NCBI RefSeq assembly: GCF_029892965.1
Contig: NZ_JARXWN010000003.1
Coordinates: 248,001 to 312,000, forward strand
DNA length: 64,000 nt
Direction: 5' to 3'
Origin: Dysgonomonas sp. PF1-14
GTDB lineage: Bacteria; Bacteroidota; Bacteroidia; Bacteroidales; Dysgonomonadaceae
The position numbers were made by a program, and so were the translations under genes. The stretch's first letter is position 1, and each line of letters begins with the position of its first letter. The notes below the pieces were generated by a model. That model saw only the letters and a list, made by a program, of their open reading frames with translations, searched no databases and was not told the origin of the DNA. This document shows, in pieces, positions 45,980 to 54,688 of the stretch.

Positions 45980-46330
45980 TCAGGCCTTCGGGTCTGAGCC
46001 ATATCGATTGCTTCCTTTTTCACCTTCTGTTATAGCCAGAATAAAGCTATAGACAGGAATGAATATATACCACCAGTCTTTACCTACATCATGCATCCTT
46101 CTGATAAGGACAGCTATTGAAGGGATAGTAAGTGCTAACAAGATTAATCCTAAGATAGAAAAACAAATAATGCCTAAGGTGGATGAAACAAAAGCTAACA
46201 TTAATGATACAATGTACATGACTATCATCCCGATTATAGAAACGAGAGTAAACATCCAGTATTCTTTACGTCTTGCCCGTCCGTTAAAATCGGCATAGTG
46301 TTTCATTACCACTTTTAAAAACCACTTCAT
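45980..46330 (-). CDS. DUF805 family membrane protein
   Basis: 116 residues. FNGRARRKEYWMFTLVS near the N-terminus and IRRMHDVGKDWWYIFIPV in the third helix are the DUF805 signature, and GEKGSNRYGSDP closes the protein. There are three to four helices; function unknown. It is 87 nt from the lipoprotein gene and may be its upstream operon partner. Confidence 0.9.
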   Translation of the reverse strand: MKWFLKVVMKHYADFNGRARRKEYWMFTLVSIIGMIVMYIVSLMLAFVSSTLGIICFSILGLILLALTIPSIAVLIRRMHDVGKDWWYIFIPVYSFILAITEGEKGSNRYGSDPKA

Positions 46331-46679
46331 AATATATTTTTAATTTTAGTATTGTTTTCTTACTCGTATGGCTTTTCAGTTCCGCCTCGTTTTTAATGGT
46401 CTCCGAACTCCATATATATAAATTGTTAAACAGTCTGAACTGCTTTTGTCAACAACAGATTTATGTAATTGATAAAAATAGCGGTACAAAACTAATTGTT
46501 TAATATTCTATTGCTGAAATATGAAGTATGACTATCGCAAATAAGTGGTATGATCTTTGCAAAATAAGGTGTGAAATAAGAGTTGTACAGGTGCTGTATC
46601 CGCAACTGGTTTATATCTTGTCGATTATGTTTGTGTGGTTGTGCTCTTTTGCAGAGAAGAAAATAAAAAGGATTTGCTA
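46331..46679. other. Gene-free stretch of about 350 bases
   Basis: AT-rich, with no coding frame that looks real on either strand. The minus strand holds TAGTTTTG at 46494-46487, a possible -7 box for the DUF805 gene. Nothing else was recognised before the MITE-like end at 46680. Confidence 0.5.
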
Positions 46680-46698
46680 TAAAATTTAAACAGACTCT
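46680..46698. repeat. Solo copy of the MITE-like terminal repeat
   Basis: TAAAATTTAAACAGACTCT, identical over 19 nt to the right end of the element at 39153-39335, again followed by AAAA and a terminator hairpin. No matching left end was found upstream. Confidence 0.75.
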
Positions 46699-46700
46699 AA

Positions 46701-46744
46701 AAACAGAAACCCATCCGAGGTATTACCGGATGGGTTTCTGTTTT
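46701..46744 (-). terminator. Terminator of pgl
   Basis: 15-bp stem ACAGAAACCCATCCG/CGGATGGGTTTCTGT followed on the minus strand by TTTTT, which runs into the MITE-like end. Confidence 0.9.
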
Positions 46745-46762
46745 ATTTTAGTCTATAAGTGT

Positions 46763-47488
46763 TTACAGCAAGCTTGCTGCTTCCTTATCTAAAAACCAGT
46801 ATAGATATCCCTTTTTAGGGTTTACTCTGGCAGCCGGATATTTGTCTATAAAAGCTTTCTTGTTTTTGACAATATCTCTTACTTTTTCAGCCTTATTTTT
46901 GCCCGTTGCAAGGAATACTACGTACTGAGCGTTGTTTACTACCTTTCCGGTAACTGTTACCCGCTTCATTTTGCTTTCGGGGTGTTCGCCTACTACACAT
47001 AGCTCTTTGCTATCCCACAGGTCGATCTGATCGGGGAAGATAGATACGGTATGCCCGTCATCGCCCAGCCCCAACATAATAATCTCAAAGCTGGGAATGT
47101 CTTTTTTCATCATCAGTTTCGATGTCAGTATCCTGCTGTACCATTGAGCTTCCTCTTCGGGTTCGTTTTCGCCATGAATGCGGAAAACATTATTTCCTAT
47201 AATCTTCGGTACCTTATCGAAAAGATGGTCTTTTGTCATTCCGAAGTTATTCATGTTGTTTTCGGGCGGTACGCATCTTTCGTCTCCCCAAAAAAAGAAA
47301 ACACGTTTCCAGTCGATAGACTCCTTGCAGTTTTCGGCCCAGTAGTCGAAAATAACTTTCGGTGTTGTGCCACCCGACAAAGCAATATTCACCTGTGGGT
47401 AAACGCTCAGCAACTTTTGTAAAAATTCCGTGAACCCTACACTAAGGGTTGCCGGATCGTCAAATACTTTTACTTCTTCTTTTATCAT
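46763..47488 (-). CDS. pgl: 6-phosphogluconolactonase
   Basis: Hydrolyses 6-phosphogluconolactone, the second step of the oxidative pentose phosphate pathway. 241 residues of the SugarP-isomerase-like Pgl fold (NIALSGGTTPKVIFDYW, FFWGDERCVPPENNMNNFGMT, IMLGLGDDGHTVSIFP). The start overlaps the zwf stop by 4 nt, so the two are translationally coupled. Confidence 0.95.
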   Translation of the reverse strand: MIKEEVKVFDDPATLSVGFTEFLQKLLSVYPQVNIALSGGTTPKVIFDYWAENCKESIDWKRVFFFWGDERCVPPENNMNNFGMTKDHLFDKVPKIIGNNVFRIHGENEPEEEAQWYSRILTSKLMMKKDIPSFEIIMLGLGDDGHTVSIFPDQIDLWDSKELCVVGEHPESKMKRVTVTGKVVNNAQYVVFLATGKNKAEKVRDIVKNKKAFIDKYPAARVNPKKGYLYWFLDKEAASLL

Positions 47489-49020
47489 AGTTCACAATAT
47501 ATTCCGTCGTCAGACAAGTTCTTGCATGGATACCGCCATGTCATATTTTTACCTTCTATAAGGTCGTCGGCACAGTTAGGCCCCCACGATCCGGCCGGAT
47601 AGCCATGCAATGGAGCTTCGGGGTTTTTGTCCCAGAAGTCGAGCAAAGGTTGTACAAACTTCCATGTGGCTTCCAACGCGTCACCACGTATGTAGAGCGT
47701 GGAGTCGCCTACCATACAGTCGAGCAGCAGACGCTCGTATGCCTCAGGCAGATAAGTATCTTGCAGTTGCGAATAGTGGAAATCCATATTCACAGTCTTC
47801 ACCTGATAGCCGCTTCCCGGTACTTTCATCTTTGTTTTCAGCAACAGGCCTTCGTCCGGCTGTATGCGTATTACAAGTTGGTTTTCATTATCGTGAAGAT
47901 CCGTTGTTTCAGGGAACAGTCTTTGTGGTGCGGGTTTGAAGTGAATCACTACCTCCGATACACGTGTAGGGAGTCTTTTGCCTGTACGTACATAGAATGG
48001 AACATCGCCCCAGCGCCAGTTATCGATAAACAGCTTCATGGCAATGTATGTCTCGGTGCGCGAATCGGGATTTACATCTTTTTCTTCGCGATAGCCTTTT
48101 GCATACTTACCCTTTATATTAGCGGCAGTATATTGCCCGCGTATTACGTTTTTGAACAAGTCATCATTCGACATCGGCCGCAGCGCCTGAAATACTTTCA
48201 GCTTTTCGTTGCGGATAGATACCGAGTCGATAGACATCGGAGGTTCCATTGCCACAAGGGCTACCAGTTGCAGTAAATGGTTTTGCACCATATCCCGCAA
48301 TGCTCCCGAATGGTCATAATATCCGCCTCTGTTTTCGACACCGATATTCTCGGCAGCCGTAATTTCTACATGACTGATATAATTTCTGTTCCAAAGTGGT
48401 TCGTATATGCCGTTTGCAAAGCGGGTAACCAACATATTCTGCACAGTTTCTTTACCCAGATAATGGTCTATACGGTATATCTGTTCTTCTTCATAGTTCT
48501 CGCGCAGTGAAGCGTTGAGGTCTATTGCCGATTTCAGGTCGGTACCGAATGGTTTCTCTATAATGATACGTCTGAAACAGCCGTCCTCCTCGTTCAATCC
48601 TTGCTCGGCAAGAAATTTCGGTACAAGCGGATAAAGTGCCGGAGGGGTAGACAGATAGAAAATGTAGTTTCCGGCTGTGTTATCTTCCTTATCCAGTTGT
48701 TGCAGTCTGTTTTTCAGTTTTGAATATTCTTTACCATCATCTGTATTGATAGACAGATAATGCAGTTTCTGGCAAAAGAGATTCAACTCTTCGTCCGAAG
48801 CATCCTTTGCTGTCGCAAATTGCCTAATACCATCCTTCATCTTGTCGCGGAAGGTATCGTCTGTAAAGGTGCTGCGTGCAACACCCAGCACCGCAAAATT
48901 CTTAGGTAAAGAATTCTGCTTATACAGATCGAAAACCGCAGGTATCAGCTTTCTGTATGTAAGATCACCGGAGGCTCCGAAAATAATCAGAGCCAGATCT
49001 TGTGTTGCTTTCGATTTCAT
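47485..49020 (-). CDS. zwf: Glucose-6-phosphate 1-dehydrogenase
   Basis: First enzyme of the oxidative pentose phosphate pathway (511 residues). The Rossmann motif IFGASGDLTYRKLIP is at the N-terminus and the active-site RIDHYLGKETVQN is present. VPFYVRTGKRLPTR is the conserved C-terminal segment. The order gnd-zwf-pgl on one strand makes a complete oxidative branch from G6P to ribulose 5-phosphate. Confidence 0.98.
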   Translation of the reverse strand: MKSKATQDLALIIFGASGDLTYRKLIPAVFDLYKQNSLPKNFAVLGVARSTFTDDTFRDKMKDGIRQFATAKDASDEELNLFCQKLHYLSINTDDGKEYSKLKNRLQQLDKEDNTAGNYIFYLSTPPALYPLVPKFLAEQGLNEEDGCFRRIIIEKPFGTDLKSAIDLNASLRENYEEEQIYRIDHYLGKETVQNMLVTRFANGIYEPLWNRNYISHVEITAAENIGVENRGGYYDHSGALRDMVQNHLLQLVALVAMEPPMSIDSVSIRNEKLKVFQALRPMSNDDLFKNVIRGQYTAANIKGKYAKGYREEKDVNPDSRTETYIAMKLFIDNWRWGDVPFYVRTGKRLPTRVSEVVIHFKPAPQRLFPETTDLHDNENQLVIRIQPDEGLLLKTKMKVPGSGYQVKTVNMDFHYSQLQDTYLPEAYERLLLDCMVGDSTLYIRGDALEATWKFVQPLLDFWDKNPEAPLHGYPAGSWGPNCADDLIEGKNMTWRYPCKNLSDDGIYCEL

Positions 49021-49028
49021 ATGTAAGC

Positions 49029-49087
49029 AGTTACAAGTTTCGAGTTACAAATTACGAGTCAGTAAATATTACTTGTAACCCGTAACT
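49029..49087. repeat. Dispersed TTGTAACTCGTAA-type repeat between gnd and zwf
   Basis: AGTTACAAG and GAGTTACAAATTACGAGT, then CTTGTAACCCGTAACT in the opposite orientation. This is the same family as the pair at 29551-29599. Confidence 0.65.
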
Positions 49088-49091
49088 AATA

Positions 49092-49988
49092 TTAGTCTTT
49101 TTTGATTTCGTGTCCACCAAACTGGTTACGCATAGCAGCCAGTAGTTTCATTGCATAAGAAGATTCCTGTCTCGACTCGAAACGGGTAAACAGTGATGCT
49201 GTGATCACATGTGCAGGAACATCGAAGTCCATAGCAGTCTGTACAGTCCAGCGACCTTCGCCGCTATCGGCTACATAGTCTTTTATTCCGTCCAGATTTT
49301 CGTTTCCTTCAAGGGCATTACCAATAAGCTCGAGCAGCCATGAACGTACAACCGATCCCTGCATCCAAACTTTCGATACTTTCTCAAGATCTACTCCGTA
49401 AGGAGAATTTTTCATTATCTCGAATCCTTCGGCATAAGCCTGCATCATACCATATTCGATACCGTTGTGTACCATTTTCACCATGTGTCCGGCTCCGCTC
49501 TCGCCACAACGCATATATCCGTTTTCAGGGGCAAGGCTTTTAAATATTGGTTCTGCAAAGTCACAGGCTTCTTTGTCGCCGCCATACATCAGGCAGTACC
49601 CGTTTTGCAATCCCCATACGCCGCCGCTGGTGCCGCAATCGAGGTAATGCACGCCTTTCTCTTTTACTTTTTTACCACGTTCTACAGTTTCTCTCCAGTA
49701 GCTGTTGCCACCGTCTACAATTATATCGTTCGGACTAAGTAATGTCAGTAACTCAGCAATGTTTTCTTCCACAGGTTTTCCTGCCGGAACCATCAGCCAT
49801 ACCAGTTTGCGACCTTCCAGTTTAGAAGTCAGGTCTTTCAGGCTCGATGCCGGAATAGCACCTTTAGCCGCAGCTTCGTCTACTTCTTTCTGTGTAAGGT
49901 TATATACTACTACTTCATGTCCATGATTCAACAGGCGCTCAACCATTTTGCCGCCCATTTTGCCTAATCCTACAAATCCGATTTTCAT
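49092..49988 (-). CDS. 6-phosphogluconate dehydrogenase, short (GndA/YqeC-like) form
   Basis: Oxidative decarboxylation of 6-phosphogluconate to ribulose 5-phosphate. At 298 residues it is the short form, not the ~470-residue NADP-type Gnd. MKIGFVGLGKMGGKMVERLL is the nucleotide fold, and VDGGNSYWRETVERG, HYLDCGTSGG and the catalytic Lys in GHMVKMVHNGIEYG are present. After beta-2 the sequence reads YNLT rather than the NRT that holds the NADP 2'-phosphate, so NAD use is likely. It lies 71 nt before zwf and heads the operon. Confidence 0.92.
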   Translation of the reverse strand: MKIGFVGLGKMGGKMVERLLNHGHEVVVYNLTQKEVDEAAAKGAIPASSLKDLTSKLEGRKLVWLMVPAGKPVEENIAELLTLLSPNDIIVDGGNSYWRETVERGKKVKEKGVHYLDCGTSGGVWGLQNGYCLMYGGDKEACDFAEPIFKSLAPENGYMRCGESGAGHMVKMVHNGIEYGMMQAYAEGFEIMKNSPYGVDLEKVSKVWMQGSVVRSWLLELIGNALEGNENLDGIKDYVADSGEGRWTVQTAMDFDVPAHVITASLFTRFESRQESSYAMKLLAAMRNQFGGHEIKKD

Positions 49989-50241
49989 ATGTTTCTTAAT
50001 TATAATGTTAAATTCTTTTATCTATTAAACAAGGAAGTATCGAAAAAGATTTATTCCCAGTTATTTAAAACGCTACTAAGTTACTACTAATTTATTGTTT
50101 TTAGTTAAAAAGCGATGGGAATGTATCGGTTGTGATGGCTTATTGGGTTTATAATCATAGAGTTGAGTGTTGAAAATTTTATATAGAATTTATTTATAGA
50201 AATGGTTTGTTTATTTTATATATCTATTTCGTGAGATGCAA
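49989..50241. other. Gene-free stretch upstream of gnd
   Basis: About 250 AT-rich bases that should hold the promoter of the gnd-zwf-pgl operon. I found no convincing box on the minus strand and no coding frame. Confidence 0.4.
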
Positions 50242-50271
50242 AAAGACCGGCTGTAAAGTAAACCGGTCTTT
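50242..50271 (-). terminator. Terminator of upp
   Basis: Stem AAAGACCGG/CCGGTCTTT followed on the minus strand by TTGCATC after a short T run. It lies 25 nt after the stop. Confidence 0.8.
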
Positions 50272-50296
50272 CTGTATCCAATAATCGTATTTGATA

Positions 50297-50953
50297 TTAT
50301 TCTTTTTCTCCGTAAGCGAGGTCGCCTGCATCGCCCAGTCCGGGAATAATGTATGCCGATTCGTTCAGTTCGGGGTCGATAGCTGCTGCCCATATTGTGG
50401 TCTTTCCTTGCGGGAAACTTTTCTCACAATATTCGATAGCCTGTCTGCTCGCAATAATGGTGGCTATGTGGACATGTTTCGGTTCACCTTTAGTTATCAA
50501 AGCCTGATATGATAAGTCCATACTGCCGCCTGTTGCCAGCATCGGGTCGGTGAGGATAAGCACTTTATCCTGTATCTTCGGAGATGCTATATATTCTATA
50601 TGCACATGAAAACTCTGATGATTCTCTCTGTATTTTCTGTATGCCGACACAAAAGCATTCTCTGCCTTGTCGAAACAGTTGAGGAATCCGTGGTGATATA
50701 CAAGTCCTGCCCTCAAGATAGTACCTATTACTATAGGGTCGGTAGGGACGTTGGTTACAGATGTGCCCAGCGGTGTCTGTGTTTCCAGCGGAGCATAGTT
50801 CAGTGATTTGCTGATCTCGTACGCCATTATTTCACCGATGCGTTCTACGTTTCGCCTGAAGCGCATACTGTCCGTCTGGATGTTTACATCGCGCAGTTCG
50901 CTGACAAAACGATTAAGAATAGTGTTTTGTTCTGATAGGTTTATCGTTTTCAT
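50297..50953 (-). CDS. upp: Uracil phosphoribosyltransferase
   Basis: Salvages uracil to UMP with PRPP. The ATG at 50953 (MKTINLSEQNTILNRFVSELRD) gives 218 residues, close to known Upp proteins; a longer frame to 51076 would enter aroE. The PRPP loop is LILTDPMLATGGSMD, and AAAIDPELNESAYIIPGLGDAGDLAYG is the conserved uracil-binding end. It lies 64 nt after aroE. Confidence 0.95.
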   Translation of the reverse strand: MKTINLSEQNTILNRFVSELRDVNIQTDSMRFRRNVERIGEIMAYEISKSLNYAPLETQTPLGTSVTNVPTDPIVIGTILRAGLVYHHGFLNCFDKAENAFVSAYRKYRENHQSFHVHIEYIASPKIQDKVLILTDPMLATGGSMDLSYQALITKGEPKHVHIATIIASRQAIEYCEKSFPQGKTTIWAAAIDPELNESAYIIPGLGDAGDLAYGEKE

Positions 50954-51017
50954 TTTGGTATTTTGAGCTAAAATTAATTGTTTTCTTTCAAAATAACAGA
51001 TGGAATGATCATAAAAA

Positions 51018-51761
51018 TTATTTATTCCAGATTTCCCATGCAGCAAGTGCCTGCAATTCGAGCATTTCTGCACCATTTTTTATGGTTGCACCATTTTCTT
51101 TACCCAGTCTGAGGAACTTTGTTTCTGCCGGATTATATACCAGATCGTATAGCAGATGGTTTGGGGTCAATAATTCGTATGGAATCTGCGGAGCTTCTTC
51201 CACATTAGGAACAGTTCCTACCGGTGAAGCATTCACGATAACGGTATATTCATTCAATACCTGTTCATTAAGACTATCGTAGGTGAATTGTCCGTCTTTG
51301 GCTGTACGTGAAACGAATGTGTATTGTAATCCAAGTCCTTCCAACCCTTTTGCTACGGCTTTAGATGCGCCGCCTGTACCCAGTATCAGGGCTTTGTGAT
51401 GTATCCGTCTGTTTATTAACGGAGATATGGAATTGCTGAAACCGATAATATCGGAATTGTATCCGGTCAGTTTAACCTTTCCGTTCACCCTTGTCACTTT
51501 AATCACATTTATTGCCCCTATGTCCTTTGCTTTCGGATCGAAATCGTCGAGGTAAGAGATAATCTGTTCCTTGTAAGGGATGGTTACATTTATCCCTCTC
51601 AGATTGGGATGGGAGTTGATAATTTCGGGAAATAGCGAAATGTCGGCAATCTCAAATTTTACATATTCTGCATCTATCTTTTCCCGCTGAAATTTTTCGG
51701 TAAAGAACTTCGGAGAGAAAGACTGTACCAACGGGTATCCTATAATTCCGTATAAATCCAT
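51018..51761 (-). CDS. aroE: Shikimate dehydrogenase
   Basis: NADPH-dependent reduction of 3-dehydroshikimate in aromatic amino-acid synthesis. Starting at the ATG at 51761 (MDLYGIIGYPLVQSFSPKFF) places the substrate-binding SFSP segment at the proper distance; 247 residues. NVTIPYKEQI has the catalytic Lys and GTGGASKAVAKGL is the nucleotide motif. Bacteroidetes AroE are typically this short. Confidence 0.93.
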   Translation of the reverse strand: MDLYGIIGYPLVQSFSPKFFTEKFQREKIDAEYVKFEIADISLFPEIINSHPNLRGINVTIPYKEQIISYLDDFDPKAKDIGAINVIKVTRVNGKVKLTGYNSDIIGFSNSISPLINRRIHHKALILGTGGASKAVAKGLEGLGLQYTFVSRTAKDGQFTYDSLNEQVLNEYTVIVNASPVGTVPNVEEAPQIPYELLTPNHLLYDLVYNPAETKFLRLGKENGATIKNGAEMLELQALAAWEIWNK

Positions 51762-51796
51762 GATCTCATGTGTTTTATTTTCGGTAAAGTACAAAA

Positions 51797-51832
51797 AAAT
51801 AGGATAACTACCAGATTGTTGTTATCCTATTT
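51797..51832 (-). terminator. Terminator of the OmpH-like gene
   Basis: 12-bp stem AAATAGGATAAC/GTTATCCTATTT with a 12-nt loop. It extends into a T run on the minus strand and overlaps the upstream region of aroE. Confidence 0.85.
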
Positions 51833-51849
51833 CTATATTGTTTGCCCTA

Positions 51850-52467
51850 TTATTTTGCAGGTTCCGGTTTGTAGCGGCTGTTCAGCAGGGCAGCTATTTT
51901 ATCTGTTATATCGTATGCGTCTTTAGCGAGTAGGATATTGTCCATACCTGTGTTTGTAAAGATCATCTCATAATTTGCTGTTTTATTGTACTCTTTCAGG
52001 TTCAAGCGAACCGAATCAGCGATCTGGTTGTTGAGCTTAACTTGTTCTTTCATATAATCTTCCTGCAATCTTTGAGCAAGTGCATGAAGTTCAGATTCCA
52101 TTTTCTGAAGTCTTGTCTGTTCTTGTCGAGCACGATCCTCGCTTAGGAATGCATTGTTTTGGATTTTCTTTTGGAAATCGGCTACTTCTGTCTCAAATTG
52201 TCTTTGTTTGGCAGCCAGTGTCGCATTTGCACTGTTCGATTTTTTCATCAATGCGTCGTTTGCATCTTTGTACAAGGTGTAGTGAGTTAGTAACGAGTCT
52301 AAATTGATGTATGCAATAGGTAGAACTTTTGCAGAGTCGCCCTGTGAAAAATTAGGGGAAGTCGTATTGCCTTCGGTTCCTTGAGAGTTAGTATTACAAG
52401 AGGTGCAAAACAGAGCGATTACTGCAACAGCAAACACACTGTTGATCACATAAGAAATATTCTTCAT
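51850..52467 (-). CDS. OmpH/Skp-like periplasmic lipoprotein
   Basis: 205 residues with a lipobox (VAVIALFCTSCNTNS). A long helical hairpin rich in Gln, Lys and Glu follows (residues ~75-150, AALAKQRQFETEVADFQKKIQNNAFLSEDRARQEQTRLQKMESELHAL region). This is the coiled-coil arm of the Skp/OmpH family, and the end MIFTNTGMDNILLAKDAYDITDKI is the family's C-terminal strand. Skp carries unfolded outer-membrane proteins; lipidation would tether it, an inference. Two minus-strand -7 boxes lie upstream. Confidence 0.85.
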   Translation of the reverse strand: MKNISYVINSVFAVAVIALFCTSCNTNSQGTEGNTTSPNFSQGDSAKVLPIAYINLDSLLTHYTLYKDANDALMKKSNSANATLAAKQRQFETEVADFQKKIQNNAFLSEDRARQEQTRLQKMESELHALAQRLQEDYMKEQVKLNNQIADSVRLNLKEYNKTANYEMIFTNTGMDNILLAKDAYDITDKIAALLNSRYKPEPAK

Positions 52468-52525
52468 TTAGTTATACGCATTTAGTTAATCCAAAAGTTT
52501 TAAATAATCCGAAGATCTGCCTGTA

Positions 52526-52573
52526 CAAATGTATAAAAATATATCTGTTTTTCAGAACGACTTGGCAAAGATA
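52526..52573 (-). promoter_or_regulatory. Two candidate -7 boxes for the OmpH-like gene
   Basis: The minus strand reads TACATTTG at 52533-52526 and TATCTTTG at 52573-52566. Both match the consensus; which one is used cannot be told. Confidence 0.5.
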
Positions 52574-52700
52574 TAGCTTTATGTTAAAACAACGCTATAT
52601 TAAAACCTTTAAAAGATGTAAAAAAATTGCTTTTTAAGTGTTAACTCTATAATTTTATATGTTATTATAAGATCGCATCAATAAATTAAAAATTTGAAAT

Positions 52701-54158
52701 ATGACAATTAAAGATTTACAACCGCGTGAGGTATGGAATTATTTTTATGAACTGACACAGATTCCGCGTCCGTCAAAAAAAGAAGAGAAAGTAATTGCTT
52801 ACCTGCTCGAGTTCGCTAAGCAACACAATCTTGACGTAAAAAAAGATGAAGCAGGCAATGTGTTGATAACAAAACCTGCGACTAAAGGCTTAGAAAACCT
52901 GCCTACAGTAATATTGCAAGGGCATGTAGATATGGTATGCGAGAAGAATGCGGGTACAGTGCACGATTTCGATAAAGACCCGATAGAAACCGTTATCGAC
53001 GGAGACTGGCTGAAAGCGAAAGGAACTACACTGGGGGCTGACAATGGTGTAGGAGCAGCAGCTGCTCTGGCGATACTGGCATCGGACAAAATAGAGCATG
53101 GTAAACTTGAATGTCTATTTACTGTAGATGAAGAAACCGGACTGACAGGCGCTTATGCACTTGGAAAAGATTTTCTGAAGGGTGATGTCCTTATCAATCT
53201 GGATACAGAAGAAGAGGGTGAAGTGTATATCGGCTGTGCAGGTGGTAAAATCACGACAGTTACTTTCACTTACAAGAAAGAAGCTGTGCCGGCAAACTAT
53301 TTCTGGTTTAAAGTACAGGTGAAAGGTCTGAACGGAGGACACTCCGGTTCGGAAATACATACAGGATTGGGTAATGCCAACAAAATACTGAACCGTTACT
53401 TGTGGACACTGAGCCGCAAATATGGTTTTGCTTTGGCCGAAATAGACGGAGGTAATCTGCATAATGCTATTGCTCGCGAGGCTTACGCTGTGGCGGGTGT
53501 GCCTTACGATAAGAAAGAAAATGTGATTGTGGAACTGAATACTCTTGCTCCTCAGATAGAAGCTGAACTGAAAGCGGTAGATCCGAAACTGAAAATGACA
53601 GTAGAATCGGCAGGTGCTCCGCAATTTGTTATAGATAAAGAAACTACTACTAATCTATTGAACGGATTGTATGCTTGTCCGCATGGTGTATTGGGTATGA
53701 GCTTTGAGATTCCGGGACTGGTGGAAACGTCTACTAATATGGCATCGGTGAAGATGAAAGAAGATAACAAAATCGTTATCACTACAAGCCAGAGAAGTTC
53801 GACCAACTCGCTGAAAGATGATGCCGGAAATATTGTAAACTCTGTGTTTACATTGGCTAAAGCAGAAGTAGTACACTCGGCAGGATATCCGGGCTGGAGA
53901 CCAAACCCGGACTCGAAAGTATTGGGCGTAGCTAAAGATGCTTACAAAAAACTGTTTGGTAAAGAGCCTGAGATAATGGCTATACATGCCGGACTGGAAT
54001 GTGGTTTGTTCCTCGAAAAATATCCGCATCTGGATATGATTTCCTGCGGGCCGACTATCAGAAATGCCCACTCTCCTGAAGAACAGGTGAATATTCCGTC
54101 TGTAGAAAAATGGTGGGTATTCTTATTGGAGATATTGAAAAATATTCCTGCCAAATAA
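52701..54158 (+). CDS. pepD: Aminoacyl-histidine dipeptidase (M20, PepD)
   Basis: Zinc dipeptidase of 485 residues that cleaves Xaa-His and other dipeptides; cytoplasmic. The metal and catalytic segments are all present: GHVDMVCEKN, GADNGVGAAAAL, VDEETGLTGA with the catalytic Glu, NLDTEEEGE, and the C-terminal NAHSPEEQVNIPS. GLNGGHSGSEIH lies in the lid/dimerisation domain. It is monocistronic, with a hairpin at 54190-54219. Confidence 0.96.
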   Translation: MTIKDLQPREVWNYFYELTQIPRPSKKEEKVIAYLLEFAKQHNLDVKKDEAGNVLITKPATKGLENLPTVILQGHVDMVCEKNAGTVHDFDKDPIETVIDGDWLKAKGTTLGADNGVGAAAALAILASDKIEHGKLECLFTVDEETGLTGAYALGKDFLKGDVLINLDTEEEGEVYIGCAGGKITTVTFTYKKEAVPANYFWFKVQVKGLNGGHSGSEIHTGLGNANKILNRYLWTLSRKYGFALAEIDGGNLHNAIAREAYAVAGVPYDKKENVIVELNTLAPQIEAELKAVDPKLKMTVESAGAPQFVIDKETTTNLLNGLYACPHGVLGMSFEIPGLVETSTNMASVKMKEDNKIVITTSQRSSTNSLKDDAGNIVNSVFTLAKAEVVHSAGYPGWRPNPDSKVLGVAKDAYKKLFGKEPEIMAIHAGLECGLFLEKYPHLDMISCGPTIRNAHSPEEQVNIPSVEKWWVFLLEILKNIPAK

Positions 54159-54189
54159 GAATACACATAATATTATAGGTATAGATTGT

Positions 54190-54219
54190 TGTGCCGGTAG
54201 ATGTATTTCTATCGGCACA
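54190..54219 (+). terminator. Hairpin after pepD
   Basis: 12-bp stem TGTGCCGGTAGA/TCTATCGGCACA with one wobble pair and a 6-nt loop. The T run is poor. Confidence 0.65.
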
Positions 54220-54358
54220 CATTATATATATAGTTGTTGGCAAAATAAAGAATATTTATCTATACGGAAGAGGAGTTATGAATTATGAGTTATGAATTAT
54301 AAATGTAGGGGAGAATTGCATTCCCTCGATTGAAAAGCGGTCTTTGAATTGAGTTAAC

Positions 54359-54615
54359 AACAGAAAGTAACGAAACGTAAAAAAGCAGTAAATCCATTAC
54401 ATTCGTTACATTTTAGTTAAAAATTTAATTGCCTCCTGCTTTAGCTGGAGGGTATTAGAGTTCGGTTATGAAAGGCTTTAGCCGAATAGTTTTGACTAAA
54501 GTCATTTTCGGATAGCCTCATAGTCCACGATTTAAAAGTCGTGGCAACTAAAGAAAAGTAACAGAGAATAAAAAATAATACAAAAACATTACTTTCGTTA
54601 CTTTTTAGTTAAAAT
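54359..54615. repeat. REP-like hairpin cluster between imperfect direct repeats
   Basis: A ~65-bp sequence at 54359-54424 recurs in diverged form at 54549-54614, both ending ATTACxTTCGTTACxTTTTAGTTAAAA. Between them are four compact palindromes: CCTCCtGCTttAGCtGGAGG (432-451), a TTCGG/CCGAA arm holding GGCTTTAGCC (461-486), GACTAAAGTC (494-503) and CCACGA/TCGTGG (525-544). ATGTAGGG occurs both before and after the block. It encodes nothing. Confidence 0.65.
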
Positions 54616-54655
54616 GTAGGGACAATGATTCTTACAATGAACCAAAAATATATCG

Positions 54656-54663
54656 TATCTTTG
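54656..54663 (+). promoter_or_regulatory. -7 box of the DsbA/FrnE gene
   Basis: TATCTTTG, 25 nt before the ATG at 54689, just downstream of the REP-like block. No -33 consensus was seen. Confidence 0.5.
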
Positions 54664-54688
54664 TAACCTATTAAAATTGAGAATAGAT

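Noticed and set aside
47605-48276. Plus-strand open frame (223 codons) antisense to zwf
   Set aside because: Same reasoning: zwf is intact and full length, and the antisense product has shadow-like composition.
54431-54545. tRNA or tRNA-like cloverleaf from the four hairpins
   Set aside because: The palindromes are independent and lack acceptor-stem closure, a T-loop motif and an anticodon arm of the right size.
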